From Candidatus Neomarinimicrobiota bacterium (lineage in GTDB: Bacteria > Fidelibacterota > JAANXI01), in the NCBI GenBank assembly GCA_021734025.1, contig JAIPJS010000002.1:124001-188000 (forward strand): a stretch of 64,000 bases of DNA. Reading direction: 5' to 3'. Shown here in pieces: positions 56,181 through 64,000 of the stretch; position 1 is the first letter of the stretch; every line of letters starts with the position of its first letter. The position numbers and the translations under genes were made by a program. The notes below the pieces were generated by a model, which saw only the letters and a list, made by a program, of their open reading frames with translations, was not told the origin of the DNA and ran no database searches.

Positions 56181-56247
56181 GCCTCGCAATGAGATTGCGA
56201 GGCTCCTGAACTGGACCGTCGGCGACGCTTATAGCGCTCACCGACGG
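56181..56247. repeat. Hairpins C and B just after hisI
   Basis: GCCTCGCAA-TGAGA-TTGCGAGGC (56181-56203), then a second hairpin (56216-56247) with arms CCGTCGG/CCGACGG and inner AGCG, five bases after the hisI stop. It may also end the his transcript, though there is no T-run. Confidence 0.7.
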
Positions 56248-56251
56248 TTGT

Positions 56252-56575
56252 TTATTCAAGAATCGGATTAAAAAAGCAGCTCCGCTCGTTGGTATGACAC
56301 GCGGGGCCCACCTGATCGACCTTGACCACCAGGCAATCATTATCGCAATCCGCGTAAATTTCCTTCACATGCTGGATGTGCCCGCTGGTTTCGCCTTTTC
56401 GCCAGAGTTCCTGCCTGGACCGGGACCAGAAGCAGGTGCGGCCCTCGTCCAGAGTAATCTGCAGGCTTTCTTTGTTCATATATGCTACCATGAGCACTTC
56501 GTTGTCCTCGATATCCTGCACCACGGCGGGAATCAGTCCCCGGTCGTCGTATTTCAGGTTGTCAAGATTTTCCAT
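56252..56575 (-). CDS. hisI: HisI phosphoribosyl-AMP cyclohydrolase
   Basis: 107 residues from the Met at 56575 ([13 protein letters not shown]), overlapping hisF by 14 bases; the frame runs nine codons higher. It opens the adenine ring of phosphoribosyl-AMP. Zinc ligands and motifs are intact: [40 protein letters not shown] and [13 protein letters not shown]. It is HisI only; no HisE pyrophosphatase domain follows, so that enzyme must be encoded elsewhere. Last gene of the operon. Confidence 0.95.
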   Translation of the reverse strand: MENLDNLKYDDRGLIPAVVQDIEDNEVLMVAYMNKESLQITLDEGRTCFWSRSRQELWRKGETSGHIQHVKEIYADCDNDCLVVKVDQVGPACHTNERSCFFNPILE

Positions 56576-57338
56576 TGCTGAACTCCCTAATCGGTATGTC
56601 ATTGTTAATTAAATATTGTTTCAAATCTTCAATCCGGATCATGTCGTAGTGAAACACTGAAGCTGCGAGGACCGCATCCGCTTTTCCCCGAGTAATCGCT
56701 TCCAGAAAATGGACCTTTTCTCCACCGCCCCCGGATGCTATCACCGGAATTGGCACTTCCTCGCTGATTTTCCGGGTAATTTCCACGTCAAATCCGTCCC
56801 GGGTTCCGTCGCTGTCCATGCTGGTGAGCAGAATTTCTCCTGCGCCCAAATCCACAACCCGTTTCGCCCATTCAATGGCGTTGAGTTCGGTCTCTTTTTT
56901 TCCACCATAGATGTACACCCGCCAGTCATCCGGCCCGGCGCGCTTCACGTCCAACGCCACCACGATACACTGGGAGCCGAACTTGTCAGCGCCTTCCCGG
57001 ATTAACTCCGGCGTTTTCACCGCTGCCGTATTAATGGCCACCTTATCCGCGCCGTGCTGGAGGACTTCGTTCATATCCTCCACCGATTTGATACCGCCAC
57101 CGATGGTAAACGGGATAAAGATCTCCTTTGCAACTCGGCTAGCTAAATCCGCTACCAGTTTCCGCTTCTCCTCCGAAGCGGTGATATCCAGGAAGACCAG
57201 TTCGTCGGCGCCTTCCACGTTGTACCGCTTGCCCAGTTCCACTGGATCACCGGCGTCCCGGAGCTGCTTAAAATTCGTTCCTTTGACGACCCGGCCATCC
57301 TTGATGTCCAGGCACGGGATAATACGTTTGGTCAGCAT
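56562..57338 (-). CDS. hisF: HisF imidazole glycerol phosphate synthase, cyclase subunit
   Basis: 258 residues. Forms imidazole glycerol phosphate and AICAR with the HisH glutaminase. (beta/alpha)8 barrel with catalytic Asp11 ([15 protein letters not shown]) and Asp about 130 ([16 protein letters not shown]), and phosphate sites IGGGIKS and ASGGGG. Full length. Its ATG overlaps the hisA stop (TGATG). Confidence 0.97.
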   Translation of the reverse strand: MLTKRIIPCLDIKDGRVVKGTNFKQLRDAGDPVELGKRYNVEGADELVFLDITASEEKRKLVADLASRVAKEIFIPFTIGGGIKSVEDMNEVLQHGADKVAINTAAVKTPELIREGADKFGSQCIVVALDVKRAGPDDWRVYIYGGKKETELNAIEWAKRVVDLGAGEILLTSMDSDGTRDGFDVEITRKISEEVPIPVIASGGGGEKVHFLEAITRGKADAVLAASVFHYDMIRIEDLKQYLINNDIPIREFSNGKS

Positions 57339-58075
57339 CAGCGGGCTGCTCCGGCCAGCGCCTTTACGGTTTCGGCCACGTCGATTTTCCCCTCGTAGAT
57401 TGCACGGCCAATAATCACACTGTCGATACCATCCTCCTCATACTCCAACAGGCTCAGGACATCATCCAAGTTCCGAATGCCACCGGAGGCTGTAACCTTC
57501 GCCGGGACTTCTCTGGCAAATCTGGACAGTTCCTTTAGGCTTGGCCCCGTCATCATCCCATCGGTTTCGATGGCTGTGTAGATAAACCGTTCCACGCCGG
57601 CGTCTGTAAGCTTCTGTGCAAACTCCACCGCCGACCGCTCAGAGATGGACTGCCACCCGTGAGTGGCAGCATTCCCGCCCTTGGTGTCGATGCCGACAAT
57701 GATATGGGCGGCCCCGAACGCCTCAACGGCTTTCTTCACGACAACCGGCTTCTCCACGGCAATCGTACCGAGGATCACCTGGTTGATACCCGCATCAAGC
57801 CAGAATTCGATAGTCTCGAATGAACGAATGCCGCCTCCGAGTTCAATTTTCACCGGCAATTCCTCCGCCAATTCCTGGATGATGGAGACATTCTGGGATT
57901 TGTTTTCGATGGCGCCGTCCAGATCCACGATATGGATCTTGGTGGCGCCGGCCTCCACGAACTGGCGCCCGACTTTTAACGGCGATTCGTCAAATATCGT
58001 CTGTTCGTTGGGATCACCCTGGCGCAATCGTACACATTTGCCGCCACGGATGTCTATCGCTGGGATAAGTTGCAT
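57338..58075 (-). CDS. hisA: HisA ProFAR isomerase
   Basis: 245 residues from the ATG at 58075, which has GAAGGAG upstream; the frame continues nine codons higher. The barrel starts [21 protein letters not shown] with catalytic Asp8, has the second Asp in [10 protein letters not shown], and phosphate sites LGGGIRS and ASGGIRN. It isomerises the ribosyl group of ProFAR. Begins 10 bases after the hisH stop. Confidence 0.97.
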   Translation of the reverse strand: MQLIPAIDIRGGKCVRLRQGDPNEQTIFDESPLKVGRQFVEAGATKIHIVDLDGAIENKSQNVSIIQELAEELPVKIELGGGIRSFETIEFWLDAGINQVILGTIAVEKPVVVKKAVEAFGAAHIIVGIDTKGGNAATHGWQSISERSAVEFAQKLTDAGVERFIYTAIETDGMMTGPSLKELSRFAREVPAKVTASGGIRNLDDVLSLLEYEEDGIDSVIIGRAIYEGKIDVAETVKALAGAAR

Positions 58076-58085
58076 TGTGACTCCT

Positions 58086-58697
58086 TCATTCTTGGTTCGC
58101 AAAATTTTGTAACATAGTTAACCCGACGTCCTGGCTCTTCTCCGGATGATACTGCATGCCCCAGACCCGATCATTGCGTACAGCAGCAGCAAATGGGTTT
58201 CCGTAGTCGCTGAGGGCAATGGTGTATTCCGGAGAGGCCGGAATGCAATAATATGAGTGGACAAAATACACATATGCCGGCTCCGGAGTGCCCGCCAGGA
58301 GCGGATCGGCGTCCTGGGCCGGCTTCAGGATATTCCAGCCCATGTGGGGGACCTTTTCCACGCCGTTAAACTTTTGCACGTCGCCGGGGATGAGATCCAG
58401 GCCATTGTGTTTTCCCTGTTCATAACTCGTGGTGAATAGCAACTGCATTCCCAGGCAGATGCCCAGGAGAATCGTACCCTGCTCCACCTGTTCCATGATA
58501 GCATCGGCGATACCGGAATCCCTGAGCCGATCCATTGCCGGGCCGAATGCGCCGACTCCCGGCAAGACCAGCTTTTCAGCGTTCCGGATTTCCACCGCAT
58601 CAGATGTAATCTCTACCGGGACGTCCAGGTACTTAAACGCATTCCGGAGGCTGGCCAGATTGCCAGCGCCGTAATCGATGATAGTAACCTTCTGCAT
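58086..58697 (-). CDS. hisH: HisH imidazole glycerol phosphate synthase, glutaminase subunit
   Basis: 203 residues. Class I amidotransferase with nucleophile Cys at about 79 (LLGICLGMQLLF) and the His-Glu pair in WGMQYHPEKS. It supplies ammonia to HisF. Ends 10 bases before hisA; starts 1 base after the hisB stop. Confidence 0.97.
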   Translation of the reverse strand: MQKVTIIDYGAGNLASLRNAFKYLDVPVEITSDAVEIRNAEKLVLPGVGAFGPAMDRLRDSGIADAIMEQVEQGTILLGICLGMQLLFTTSYEQGKHNGLDLIPGDVQKFNGVEKVPHMGWNILKPAQDADPLLAGTPEPAYVYFVHSYYCIPASPEYTIALSDYGNPFAAAVRNDRVWGMQYHPEKSQDVGLTMLQNFANQE

Positions 58698-58698
58698 G

Positions 58699-59280
58699 TC
58701 AGAGTGTACCCTTGGTGGACGCCACTTCGTCCGAATCCAGGAGTTGCACCGCTTCCCGGAGCGCTCTGCCGAACGCCTTGAACATTACCTCAATTTGATG
58801 GTGTGCGTTTCCGGATTCCAGCATGTCAATGTGCAGCGTCATCCGGGATTCCCGCACCAACGCGCGGAAAAACTCCAACACGTTCTCGGTGGAGAGATCG
58901 CCCACCTTTTCTCTGGAGAACTCCACGTTATACTTTAAATACGCACGACCGCTGAGGTCGAGAACGACGCGCGCCAGGACTTCATCCATGGGCAGCAAAA
59001 ACGAACCGTACCGCACATAATTCTGCTGTTCCCCCAGCAGGTTATCCAGCGCCTGACCAATGACGATTCCCACGTCCTCCACCGTGTGATGATCGTCGAC
59101 AGACAGATCGCCAGTGGCGTCGATTTCCAGGTCAAAATTCCCGTGGAATCCGAACAACGTCAGCATGTGATCCAGGTACGGAATCCCGGTGCGGATCTCC
59201 GTCTTTCCGGAACCGTCCAGGTTTAGCGTTCCCTCGATGGTAGTCTCTCTGGTGCTGCGGGATATAGTAGTTTTTCTCAT
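58699..59280 (-). CDS. hisB: HisB imidazoleglycerol-phosphate dehydratase
   Basis: 193 residues, dehydratase only. Metal-binding repeats DHMLTLFGFHGNFDLE, DDHHTVEDVGI and NAHHQIEVMFKAFGRAL are intact. Unlike the enterobacterial bifunctional HisB it has no N-terminal histidinol-phosphate phosphatase; the HAD gene just upstream is the likely replacement. Confidence 0.97.
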   Translation of the reverse strand: MRKTTISRSTRETTIEGTLNLDGSGKTEIRTGIPYLDHMLTLFGFHGNFDLEIDATGDLSVDDHHTVEDVGIVIGQALDNLLGEQQNYVRYGSFLLPMDEVLARVVLDLSGRAYLKYNVEFSREKVGDLSTENVLEFFRALVRESRMTLHIDMLESGNAHHQIEVMFKAFGRALREAVQLLDSDEVASTKGTL

Positions 59281-59320
59281 AATTCGCGCTCCGGTTTATC
59301 TCTGGTTAAAATCCTCATTC

Positions 59321-59478
59321 CGTAAATATTGCGTACTGCGTATTGCGTATGGTATTGTCAAATTGTTCCTGTTGTGGCGGGACCAGTCCTCACAAGCCCG
59401 GACGTCCGCGTCCTCATTCGCCAAAGACTCCAGTCTCCGTCTTTTTACGCAATACGTTTTTACGCAATACGTAATACT
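59321..59478. repeat. TATTGCGTA repeats in inverted arrangement inside the his operon
   Basis: Left side (59326-59350) has copies of TATTGCGTA/TACTGCGTA; right side (59445-59474) has two TACGCAATACG copies. The two sides can pair across a loop of about 90 bases in the 215-base gap between the HAD gene and hisB. Confidence 0.7.
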
Positions 59479-59495
59479 CCCTTTCCCCCTATTCC

Positions 59496-60410
59496 TTATC
59501 CCCCTATATCCTTCAGTTCGATAAGATAACGAAGCAAATCGTTTACCGAACCCACAAAATTGATATTTTCCGTAAACGGCTCGGTTTTACTCGTCACCTG
59601 GATAAAAACGCCCGGAATAGTGGTTTCAGCCTGGTTAAAATTGCGGATCGTCTCCCAGTCATCCCTGGTGTCGCCGATAAAAAGCACGCCGGATGCCTCT
59701 GCATTCTTTGCCATCTGAATCAGCGGTTCAGGGTTCGGTTTGGTCGGCGTCTCGCCGTCATCGACTTTGATGTTCTCTTCCGGAAAACCGTTGAATCCGA
59801 TCTGCTCCAGGGCGATTTCCGTCTCTGTAGGATTGCGCCCGGTGAATATTCCCAGCAAATGGGAGACTTGCCCGAGTAATTCGACATCAACCATCACAGA
59901 TTCATTTTCGATGGCGCCTGCTTGAATATCATACTCGGGCGAAAACCCATATAATCGCTGGCAGTACTTTTCCCCGGCATAATACTCCATGGCAAGTTGA
60001 CGAATTTTTGGAGAGTCAAATAAACTGAATATCGCTCCGCGAATTTCCCCGGACAGTCCATTCACCCAGTTACGTATCTCGTGCAATCCACCGCCCTTTC
60101 CGGCAACTGCTTCCAGAAATTCGGACAGACTTTGCGGGTCGGGTTCCACCGTCGTATAGATTTTGTAAAGCAACAATCCTTCGGCAAGATTCCAATCATT
60201 GTTAAATCCGGGGATTTCTTTAAATTGCGCCGACTCTTCCGTTGACGGGCGCTCCCATCCTGGCAGATTACATTCCTCTCCGAACCGCTCCACTGCTCTG
60301 ACAATCGCCCGGGGAAACGATTCGGAGGTATCAATAAGCACACCATCAATGTCGAACACAACTAGGTCCACTTCTTCCAGTCGGCTCCGTGTCTTTTCTG
60401 TAAGCCCCAT
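59496..60410 (-). CDS. HAD-family hydrolase of the his-operon type (TIGR01548-like)
   Basis: 304 residues from the ATG at 60410; an upstream frame start at 60518 would overlap hisC. HAD motifs: I DLVVFDIDGVLIDTS (nucleophile Asp), II FTGRNPTE, III KPNPEPL, IV FIGDTRDDW. It has a long cap region (about 60-190). Proteins of this group are found next to hisC and hisB and may be the histidinol-phosphate phosphatase, which is otherwise missing from this operon; that is inference. It starts 4 bases after the hisC stop, so translation is likely coupled. Confidence 0.85.
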   Translation of the reverse strand: MGLTEKTRSRLEEVDLVVFDIDGVLIDTSESFPRAIVRAVERFGEECNLPGWERPSTEESAQFKEIPGFNNDWNLAEGLLLYKIYTTVEPDPQSLSEFLEAVAGKGGGLHEIRNWVNGLSGEIRGAIFSLFDSPKIRQLAMEYYAGEKYCQRLYGFSPEYDIQAGAIENESVMVDVELLGQVSHLLGIFTGRNPTETEIALEQIGFNGFPEENIKVDDGETPTKPNPEPLIQMAKNAEASGVLFIGDTRDDWETIRNFNQAETTIPGVFIQVTSKTEPFTENINFVGSVNDLLRYLIELKDIGG

Positions 60411-60414
60411 TAAT

Positions 60415-61482
60415 TCACCCCAGTATATTTGCAATTGCAGTGAACATGTTGTCGTTTTCTTTTGGCGTTCCGGTGCTAATCCGGAGGTAATTATCCAAAC
60501 CGGGATAGTGCGAAACATCGCGAATCAGGATTTTCTCGCCGATGAGCTGTTCGTAGAGTTCATCACTCGGTATCTCCGGTTTGATGAGGAAAAAGTTGGC
60601 TTCCGACGGATAGACATCCAGTGAATCCAGCTCGCTCAGGCGACCAATCAGGCGCTCCCGTTCCCGGACAATCCGGTTAATGGTCGTTTCCATATCTGTC
60701 CGGTGCTGCAACAGTATACCGGCGGCGATTTCGGAGAAACCATTCAGGTTGTACGGCATGAGTACCTTGTAGATCTCATTGACCAGGTCTGGGGCGGCCA
60801 CCCCATATCCGAAACGTCCCAACGCAAAGGCGAACGCCTTGGAGAAAGTCCGGGTAATAATCAGATTGGAATAGTCGTCCAGCAACGGACAGAAATCCTG
60901 ACTACAGAAATCGATATACGCCTCATCTATTAACACAAATCCCGGCGCTGTATTCAGAATTTCTCGTAACTCCGTTTCACCAATTGTGCTGCCGGTAGGA
61001 TTATTTGGCGAACAGAGGACGGTTAACGCGGTGTCGGGCTGTTGGGATTTATCCGTGATTTCATCAGCAGGAAACGCAAAATCTTCCTTGAGCCGGACTG
61101 CTTCAACCCTTGCTCCGCTGATCTCTCCGTAATGTCGGTACAGTGAAAACGTCGGTTCCGCGATTACCAGTTGCTTCCCCGGTTGCAGCAAGGCATTCAT
61201 CACGGCGAGAATTATTTCGTTGGAACCGTTTCCGACCATTACTTGTCCGGCCGGTAATCCCATCGATTGCCCTATCTTTTCCCGCAGTCCGCCGGAACCA
61301 AGCCTCGGATAACGGTTCCAGTCTGTGGATTCAATTCCCTGTAAAATCTCGGATTTCACGCTCTCCGGCAAATCGTAGGGGTTTTCATTCTGATTGGCCT
61401 TTATATCGTAGTCGATATCCGGAAGCGTATAAATCTTTTTGTTTCGGACGCTCTCTTTCAAATATTCCAGTGGATTACTCAT
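60415..61482 (-). CDS. hisC: HisC histidinol-phosphate aminotransferase
   Basis: 355 residues from the ATG at 61482; the open frame runs far upstream through hisD and is not used. Fold-type I pyridoxal enzyme: IKANQNENPYDLP near the start, VGNGSNEIILAV, CSPNNPTGS, FVLIDEAYIDF and the lysine in TRTFSKAFAFALGRFGYGVA. Overlaps the hisD stop by 8 bases. Confidence 0.96.
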   Translation of the reverse strand: MSNPLEYLKESVRNKKIYTLPDIDYDIKANQNENPYDLPESVKSEILQGIESTDWNRYPRLGSGGLREKIGQSMGLPAGQVMVGNGSNEIILAVMNALLQPGKQLVIAEPTFSLYRHYGEISGARVEAVRLKEDFAFPADEITDKSQQPDTALTVLCSPNNPTGSTIGETELREILNTAPGFVLIDEAYIDFCSQDFCPLLDDYSNLIITRTFSKAFAFALGRFGYGVAAPDLVNEIYKVLMPYNLNGFSEIAAGILLQHRTDMETTINRIVRERERLIGRLSELDSLDVYPSEANFFLIKPEIPSDELYEQLIGEKILIRDVSHYPGLDNYLRISTGTPKENDNMFTAIANILG

Positions 61483-62776
61483 CGTCGACACCCTCTCCGG
61501 ATGCGAGCCGTAAATCCACTGCTCTGGCGTGGGCTTCCAGTCCTTCGAGCCTTGCAAAGTCAGCGATATCTTTGCCGTTATTTTGTAATGCCTCTTTATC
61601 ATATCGTACGACCGAGGTTCTCCGGACGAAATCCTGCACCGAGAGCGCCGATGCGAACCGTGCAGAACCGGCCGTCGGCAGAATGTGGTTGGTGCCCGCC
61701 CAGTAATCTCCCACCGGCTCAGGCGTCTGTTCGCCCAGGAAGACACAACCGGCATTCCGGATATCCTTCAGCACAAACTCCGGATCCCGCAGCGCTAGTT
61801 CCAGGTGCTCCGGGGCGATCTCGTTGACCAGCTCAATACCTTCAGCCAGAGATTCTGTTTTGATTAAGCCGCCGTGGTTTTCCAGAGATGCTGCGGCAAT
61901 TTTTCCCCTGGGGAGATCGTCCAACTGAGATTCCAGCGCCATTTCGGTTTTGTCCAGGATTTCCTGATCTGTTGAGATCAGGAGCGCGCGAGCCTGTGCA
62001 TCGTGCTCCGCCTGAGAAAGCAGATCTGCCGCCAGGTATTCCGGTTTAGCGTGGCTATCCGCCAGAATCAGGATTTCGCTGGGACCGGCCAGCGACTCGA
62101 TACCCACCTGCCCAAAGACCTGACGCTTCGCCTCGTTCACATACTGATTTCCGGGACCGGTAATCTTGTCCACTGGTTCGATGGAATCCGTGCCGTACGC
62201 CAGTGCTGCAATCGCCTGGGCCCCGCCCATGGCGTAGATTTCCTCAACCTCCAGGATCCGGGCTGCCGAGAGAACCAGCGGATTAATCCGGCCGTTTTCC
62301 CTCGATGGCGGCGTAGCAATGGCGATTTCATCTACTCCGGCCACCTGCGCCGGAATAATATTCATCAACACTGAGGACGGATACGCGGCTGTTCCACCGG
62401 GAACATACACGCCGACCCTTTTGAGTGGGGTAATCTGCTGACCGATGTAAGAAGCCTCTTCCCCGGATTTCCAGGACTGCTCAATTTCAAATTCCCGTTC
62501 GTGGAACAGCCGGATATTCTCCGCAGCATTAGACATAAGGTCCAACACGTTGTCATCGATATCCGACGCAGCGGACCAATCGTTATCGTCAGCGTGGATA
62601 GAGTCACGCTCCACCCCATCGAAGCGGGCCGTAAACTCCCGTAGTGCACTATCGCCATTGTCCCGAACTTCCCGGATAATTTTCATCACCGTCTCGGTTA
62701 ATTCTGGCGTGAGAACGGCAGTCCGGTTGAATTCCCTCCGAAATTCATCCGCGGATTTGTATCGATTGATGGTCAT
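61475..62776 (-). CDS. hisD: HisD histidinol dehydrogenase
   Basis: 433 residues. Oxidises histidinol to histidine in two NAD steps. Signature blocks GVYVPGGTAAYPSSVLMN, AGVDEIAIATPP, YGTDSIEPVDKITGPGNQYV, GIESLAGPSEILILAD and APEHLEL; the zinc-binding pattern is intact. Begins 9 bases after hisG ends. Confidence 0.97.
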   Translation of the reverse strand: MTINRYKSADEFRREFNRTAVLTPELTETVMKIIREVRDNGDSALREFTARFDGVERDSIHADDNDWSAASDIDDNVLDLMSNAAENIRLFHEREFEIEQSWKSGEEASYIGQQITPLKRVGVYVPGGTAAYPSSVLMNIIPAQVAGVDEIAIATPPSRENGRINPLVLSAARILEVEEIYAMGGAQAIAALAYGTDSIEPVDKITGPGNQYVNEAKRQVFGQVGIESLAGPSEILILADSHAKPEYLAADLLSQAEHDAQARALLISTDQEILDKTEMALESQLDDLPRGKIAAASLENHGGLIKTESLAEGIELVNEIAPEHLELALRDPEFVLKDIRNAGCVFLGEQTPEPVGDYWAGTNHILPTAGSARFASALSVQDFVRRTSVVRYDKEALQNNGKDIADFARLEGLEAHARAVDLRLASGEGVDDE

Positions 62777-62785
62777 AACGATCTC

Positions 62786-63655
62786 CTAATAAATTACCTT
62801 GTTCAGCGGGTATTCGATGATATCGCTGGCGCCGTATTCCTTAAGGCTGGGAATGAATTCACGGACAATATCCTCGTTCACGATAATTTCCAGTGCGACC
62901 CACCCTTCCTCGGTGAGCGGAGAGACCGTCGGCTGCTTCATCGCCGGGAGCAATTCCCGGACTTTGTCCACTTTGGTCTCCTCAATGTTGAACTTCAGTC
63001 CGACCTTTTCTTTGGCATTAATAGCGCCCTGGAGCAGCATGGCGATATTATCGATTTTTTTCTTTTTGTCCGGTTTGGCATAGGCCGCTTTATTTGCGAT
63101 CAACCGTGTCGTGGATTCTAGTACTGTTTCAACGACGCGCAAATTATTCGCGCGCAGCGAACTGCCCGTTTCGGTGAGTTCCACGATAGCATCTACGAGA
63201 CTCGGGGCTTTAACTTCCGTGGCACCCCAGGAGAATTCCACTTCCGCATCCACGCCGTTTTTCGCCAGATATTTTTTCGTGAGGTTTACTGCTTCAGTGG
63301 CAATTCGCTTTCCCTGCAGGTCCTGAACAGATTGAATATCGCTATCGTTCGGTACCGCGAGCACCCAGCGGACAGCAGAAAAGCTACTTTTGGCATACAC
63401 CAGCTCACTGACTTCCACAATGTCGGCGTCTCGCTCCTCTATCCAGTCCTTTCCCGTGAGACCGGCATCCAGGACACCGTCTTCCACGTATGTTGCCATC
63501 TCCTGGGCCCGCAGTAACATCGCCTCGATAGAGGGATCGTCGCACTTGGGAAAATAGCTTCGACTATTTGAATAAAAGTTAAATCCGGCCAGGCGCATGA
63601 GTTGAAACGTGGATTCCTGCAAACTGCCCTTGGGTAGTCCGAGTTTGAGTTGCAT
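62786..63655 (-). CDS. hisG: HisG ATP phosphoribosyltransferase (long form)
   Basis: 289 residues from the ATG at 63655, which has GGAGGA at ideal distance; an ATG 15 bases upstream lies before it in the site and is not favoured. First, feedback-regulated step. [30 protein letters not shown] and [18 protein letters not shown] are family motifs. The C-terminal about 75 residues ([30 protein letters not shown]) form the regulatory ACT-like domain of the long type, so no HisZ is needed. First structural gene after the attenuator. Confidence 0.97.
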   Translation of the reverse strand: MQLKLGLPKGSLQESTFQLMRLAGFNFYSNSRSYFPKCDDPSIEAMLLRAQEMATYVEDGVLDAGLTGKDWIEERDADIVEVSELVYAKSSFSAVRWVLAVPNDSDIQSVQDLQGKRIATEAVNLTKKYLAKNGVDAEVEFSWGATEVKAPSLVDAIVELTETGSSLRANNLRVVETVLESTTRLIANKAAYAKPDKKKKIDNIAMLLQGAINAKEKVGLKFNIEETKVDKVRELLPAMKQPTVSPLTEEGWVALEIIVNEDIVREFIPSLKEYGASDIIEYPLNKVIY

Positions 63656-63836
63656 TAAAATATCCTCCATTAGTCCAGTGTTATCGTGTTAAAGTCCGTC
63701 CTCCAAAGCTTTTGCGAAGGAGGGTATTTCCTACTCTTTCTCTTACTTATGATCCTAATTCTCTTGTACATAAAAATATCTGAGGCAATTCATCAGATTC
63801 CGGAAAGGGAGGTGGGCTGAGGGAAAATACAGGGTA

Positions 63837-63883
63837 TAAAAAAACCCCGGATTCTCAGTGACCACTCACCGCAAATCCGGGGT
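63837..63883 (-). terminator. Attenuator terminator of the his operon
   Basis: On the minus strand, ACCCCGGATT pairs perfectly with AATCCGGGGT around a 20-base loop and is followed by TTTTTTT. It lies 24 bases after the leader-peptide stop and 180 bases before hisG. Confidence 0.92.
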
Positions 63884-63906
63884 AAAATTGCTTTTCGTGC
63901 ATCACC

Positions 63907-63990
63907 TCATCGGCTTTGCAGGCGCTGTGGCACCTCCAACGTATAATGATGAGAGTGATGATGTCGCTTAATATTTGATTCGGTCTTCAT
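63907..63990 (-). CDS. hisL: Histidine operon leader peptide
   Basis: A 27-codon frame from ATG (63990) to TGA (63907). Residues 10-15 are HHHSHH, five His in six codons (CAT CAT CAC TCT CAT CAT). The upstream ribosome site would fall at the window edge and cannot be judged. Directly after it comes the terminator hairpin with T-run, then hisG. When charged histidyl-tRNA is scarce, a ribosome would stall at the His run and let the RNA adopt an antiterminator fold. The antiterminator pairing partner is not worked out. Confidence 0.88.
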   Translation of the reverse strand: MKTESNIKRHHHSHHYTLEVPQRLQSR

Positions 63991-64000
63991 AAGAATTAGA

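Larger units (their letters stand above)
55059..56251. other. Repeat-rich gene-free tract between GH28 and hisI
   Basis: 1.2 kb with no gene. It holds a MITE-like unit at 55279-55387 (GTCATTCCGA ... CAGGATGAC), an inverted repeat at 55714-55779, and hairpins C (56181-56203) and B-like (56216-56247) next to hisI. Phrases such as GGGATCCCGTTGGGG recur at about 55185 and 55725. Confidence 0.7.

Overview
The window (about 64 kb) looks like a piece of a chromosome from a Gram-negative member of the FCB superphylum (Balneolota/Calditrichota/Marinimicrobia-like; I cannot fix the phylum). The grounds are C-terminal sorting tails of the YPNPFN type on four secreted proteins, a large TonB-dependent receptor with an N-terminal carboxypeptidase-regulatory-like domain, parvulin lipoproteins, and outer-membrane barrels ending in aromatic residues. 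Genes are mostly on the minus strand.

Region 1 (1-25.3 kb) is a polysaccharide-utilisation locus, most likely for glucuronoxylan. It holds GH9, a parvulin-type PPIase, a secreted beta-helix protein, a TonB-dependent receptor (no SusD partner), a GH10 xylanase with three N-terminal binding modules, GH30, GH39, GH67 alpha-glucuronidase and GH95. Secreted GH10/GH30 would cut the xylan chain, the receptor would import oligosaccharides, and GH39, GH67 and GH95 would strip and hydrolyse them. Several palindromes lie in the promoter regions. The GH30 gene sits between the start and the decayed end of an outer-membrane-protein paralogue, so this part has been rearranged. A CPBP-protease remnant lies nearby.

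Region 2 (25.8-35.4 kb) is mixed housekeeping: an ArsP-like permease, a DUF362 protein with a sorting tail, an SGNH/CE12 acetylesterase, tRNA-Met, a thioredoxin, a cold-shock protein, an SLC13 permease, a DUF3187 protein, and a small iron-sulphur group (CDGSH protein, monothiol glutaredoxin, BolA). tRNA-Ser(GGA) closes it.

Region 3 (35.4-43 kb) is an apparent five-gene operon for ergothioneine: egtB-egtC-egtD followed by an ATPase and a fused permease/binding protein of the OpuC/EgtUV type. A 3-methyladenine DNA glycosylase, tRNA-Ser(GCT) and an EamA transporter follow.

Region 4 (43-56.2 kb) is accessory. Repeat-rich non-coding tracts, with MITE-like units and a composite of three hairpins, flank a single-polypeptide restriction-modification enzyme that has an AT-rich specificity segment, and also flank an aldo/keto reductase. 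An operon follows with a c-type-haem-motif sensor kinase, a sigma-54 response regulator and an archaemetzincin, then a GH28 pectinase.

Region 5 (56.2-64 kb) is the histidine operon hisG-D-C-(HAD)-B-H-A-F-I. In front of it is a short leader peptide with five His in six codons, followed by a perfect terminator hairpin and T-run. This is a classical transcription attenuator that ordinary gene calling would miss.
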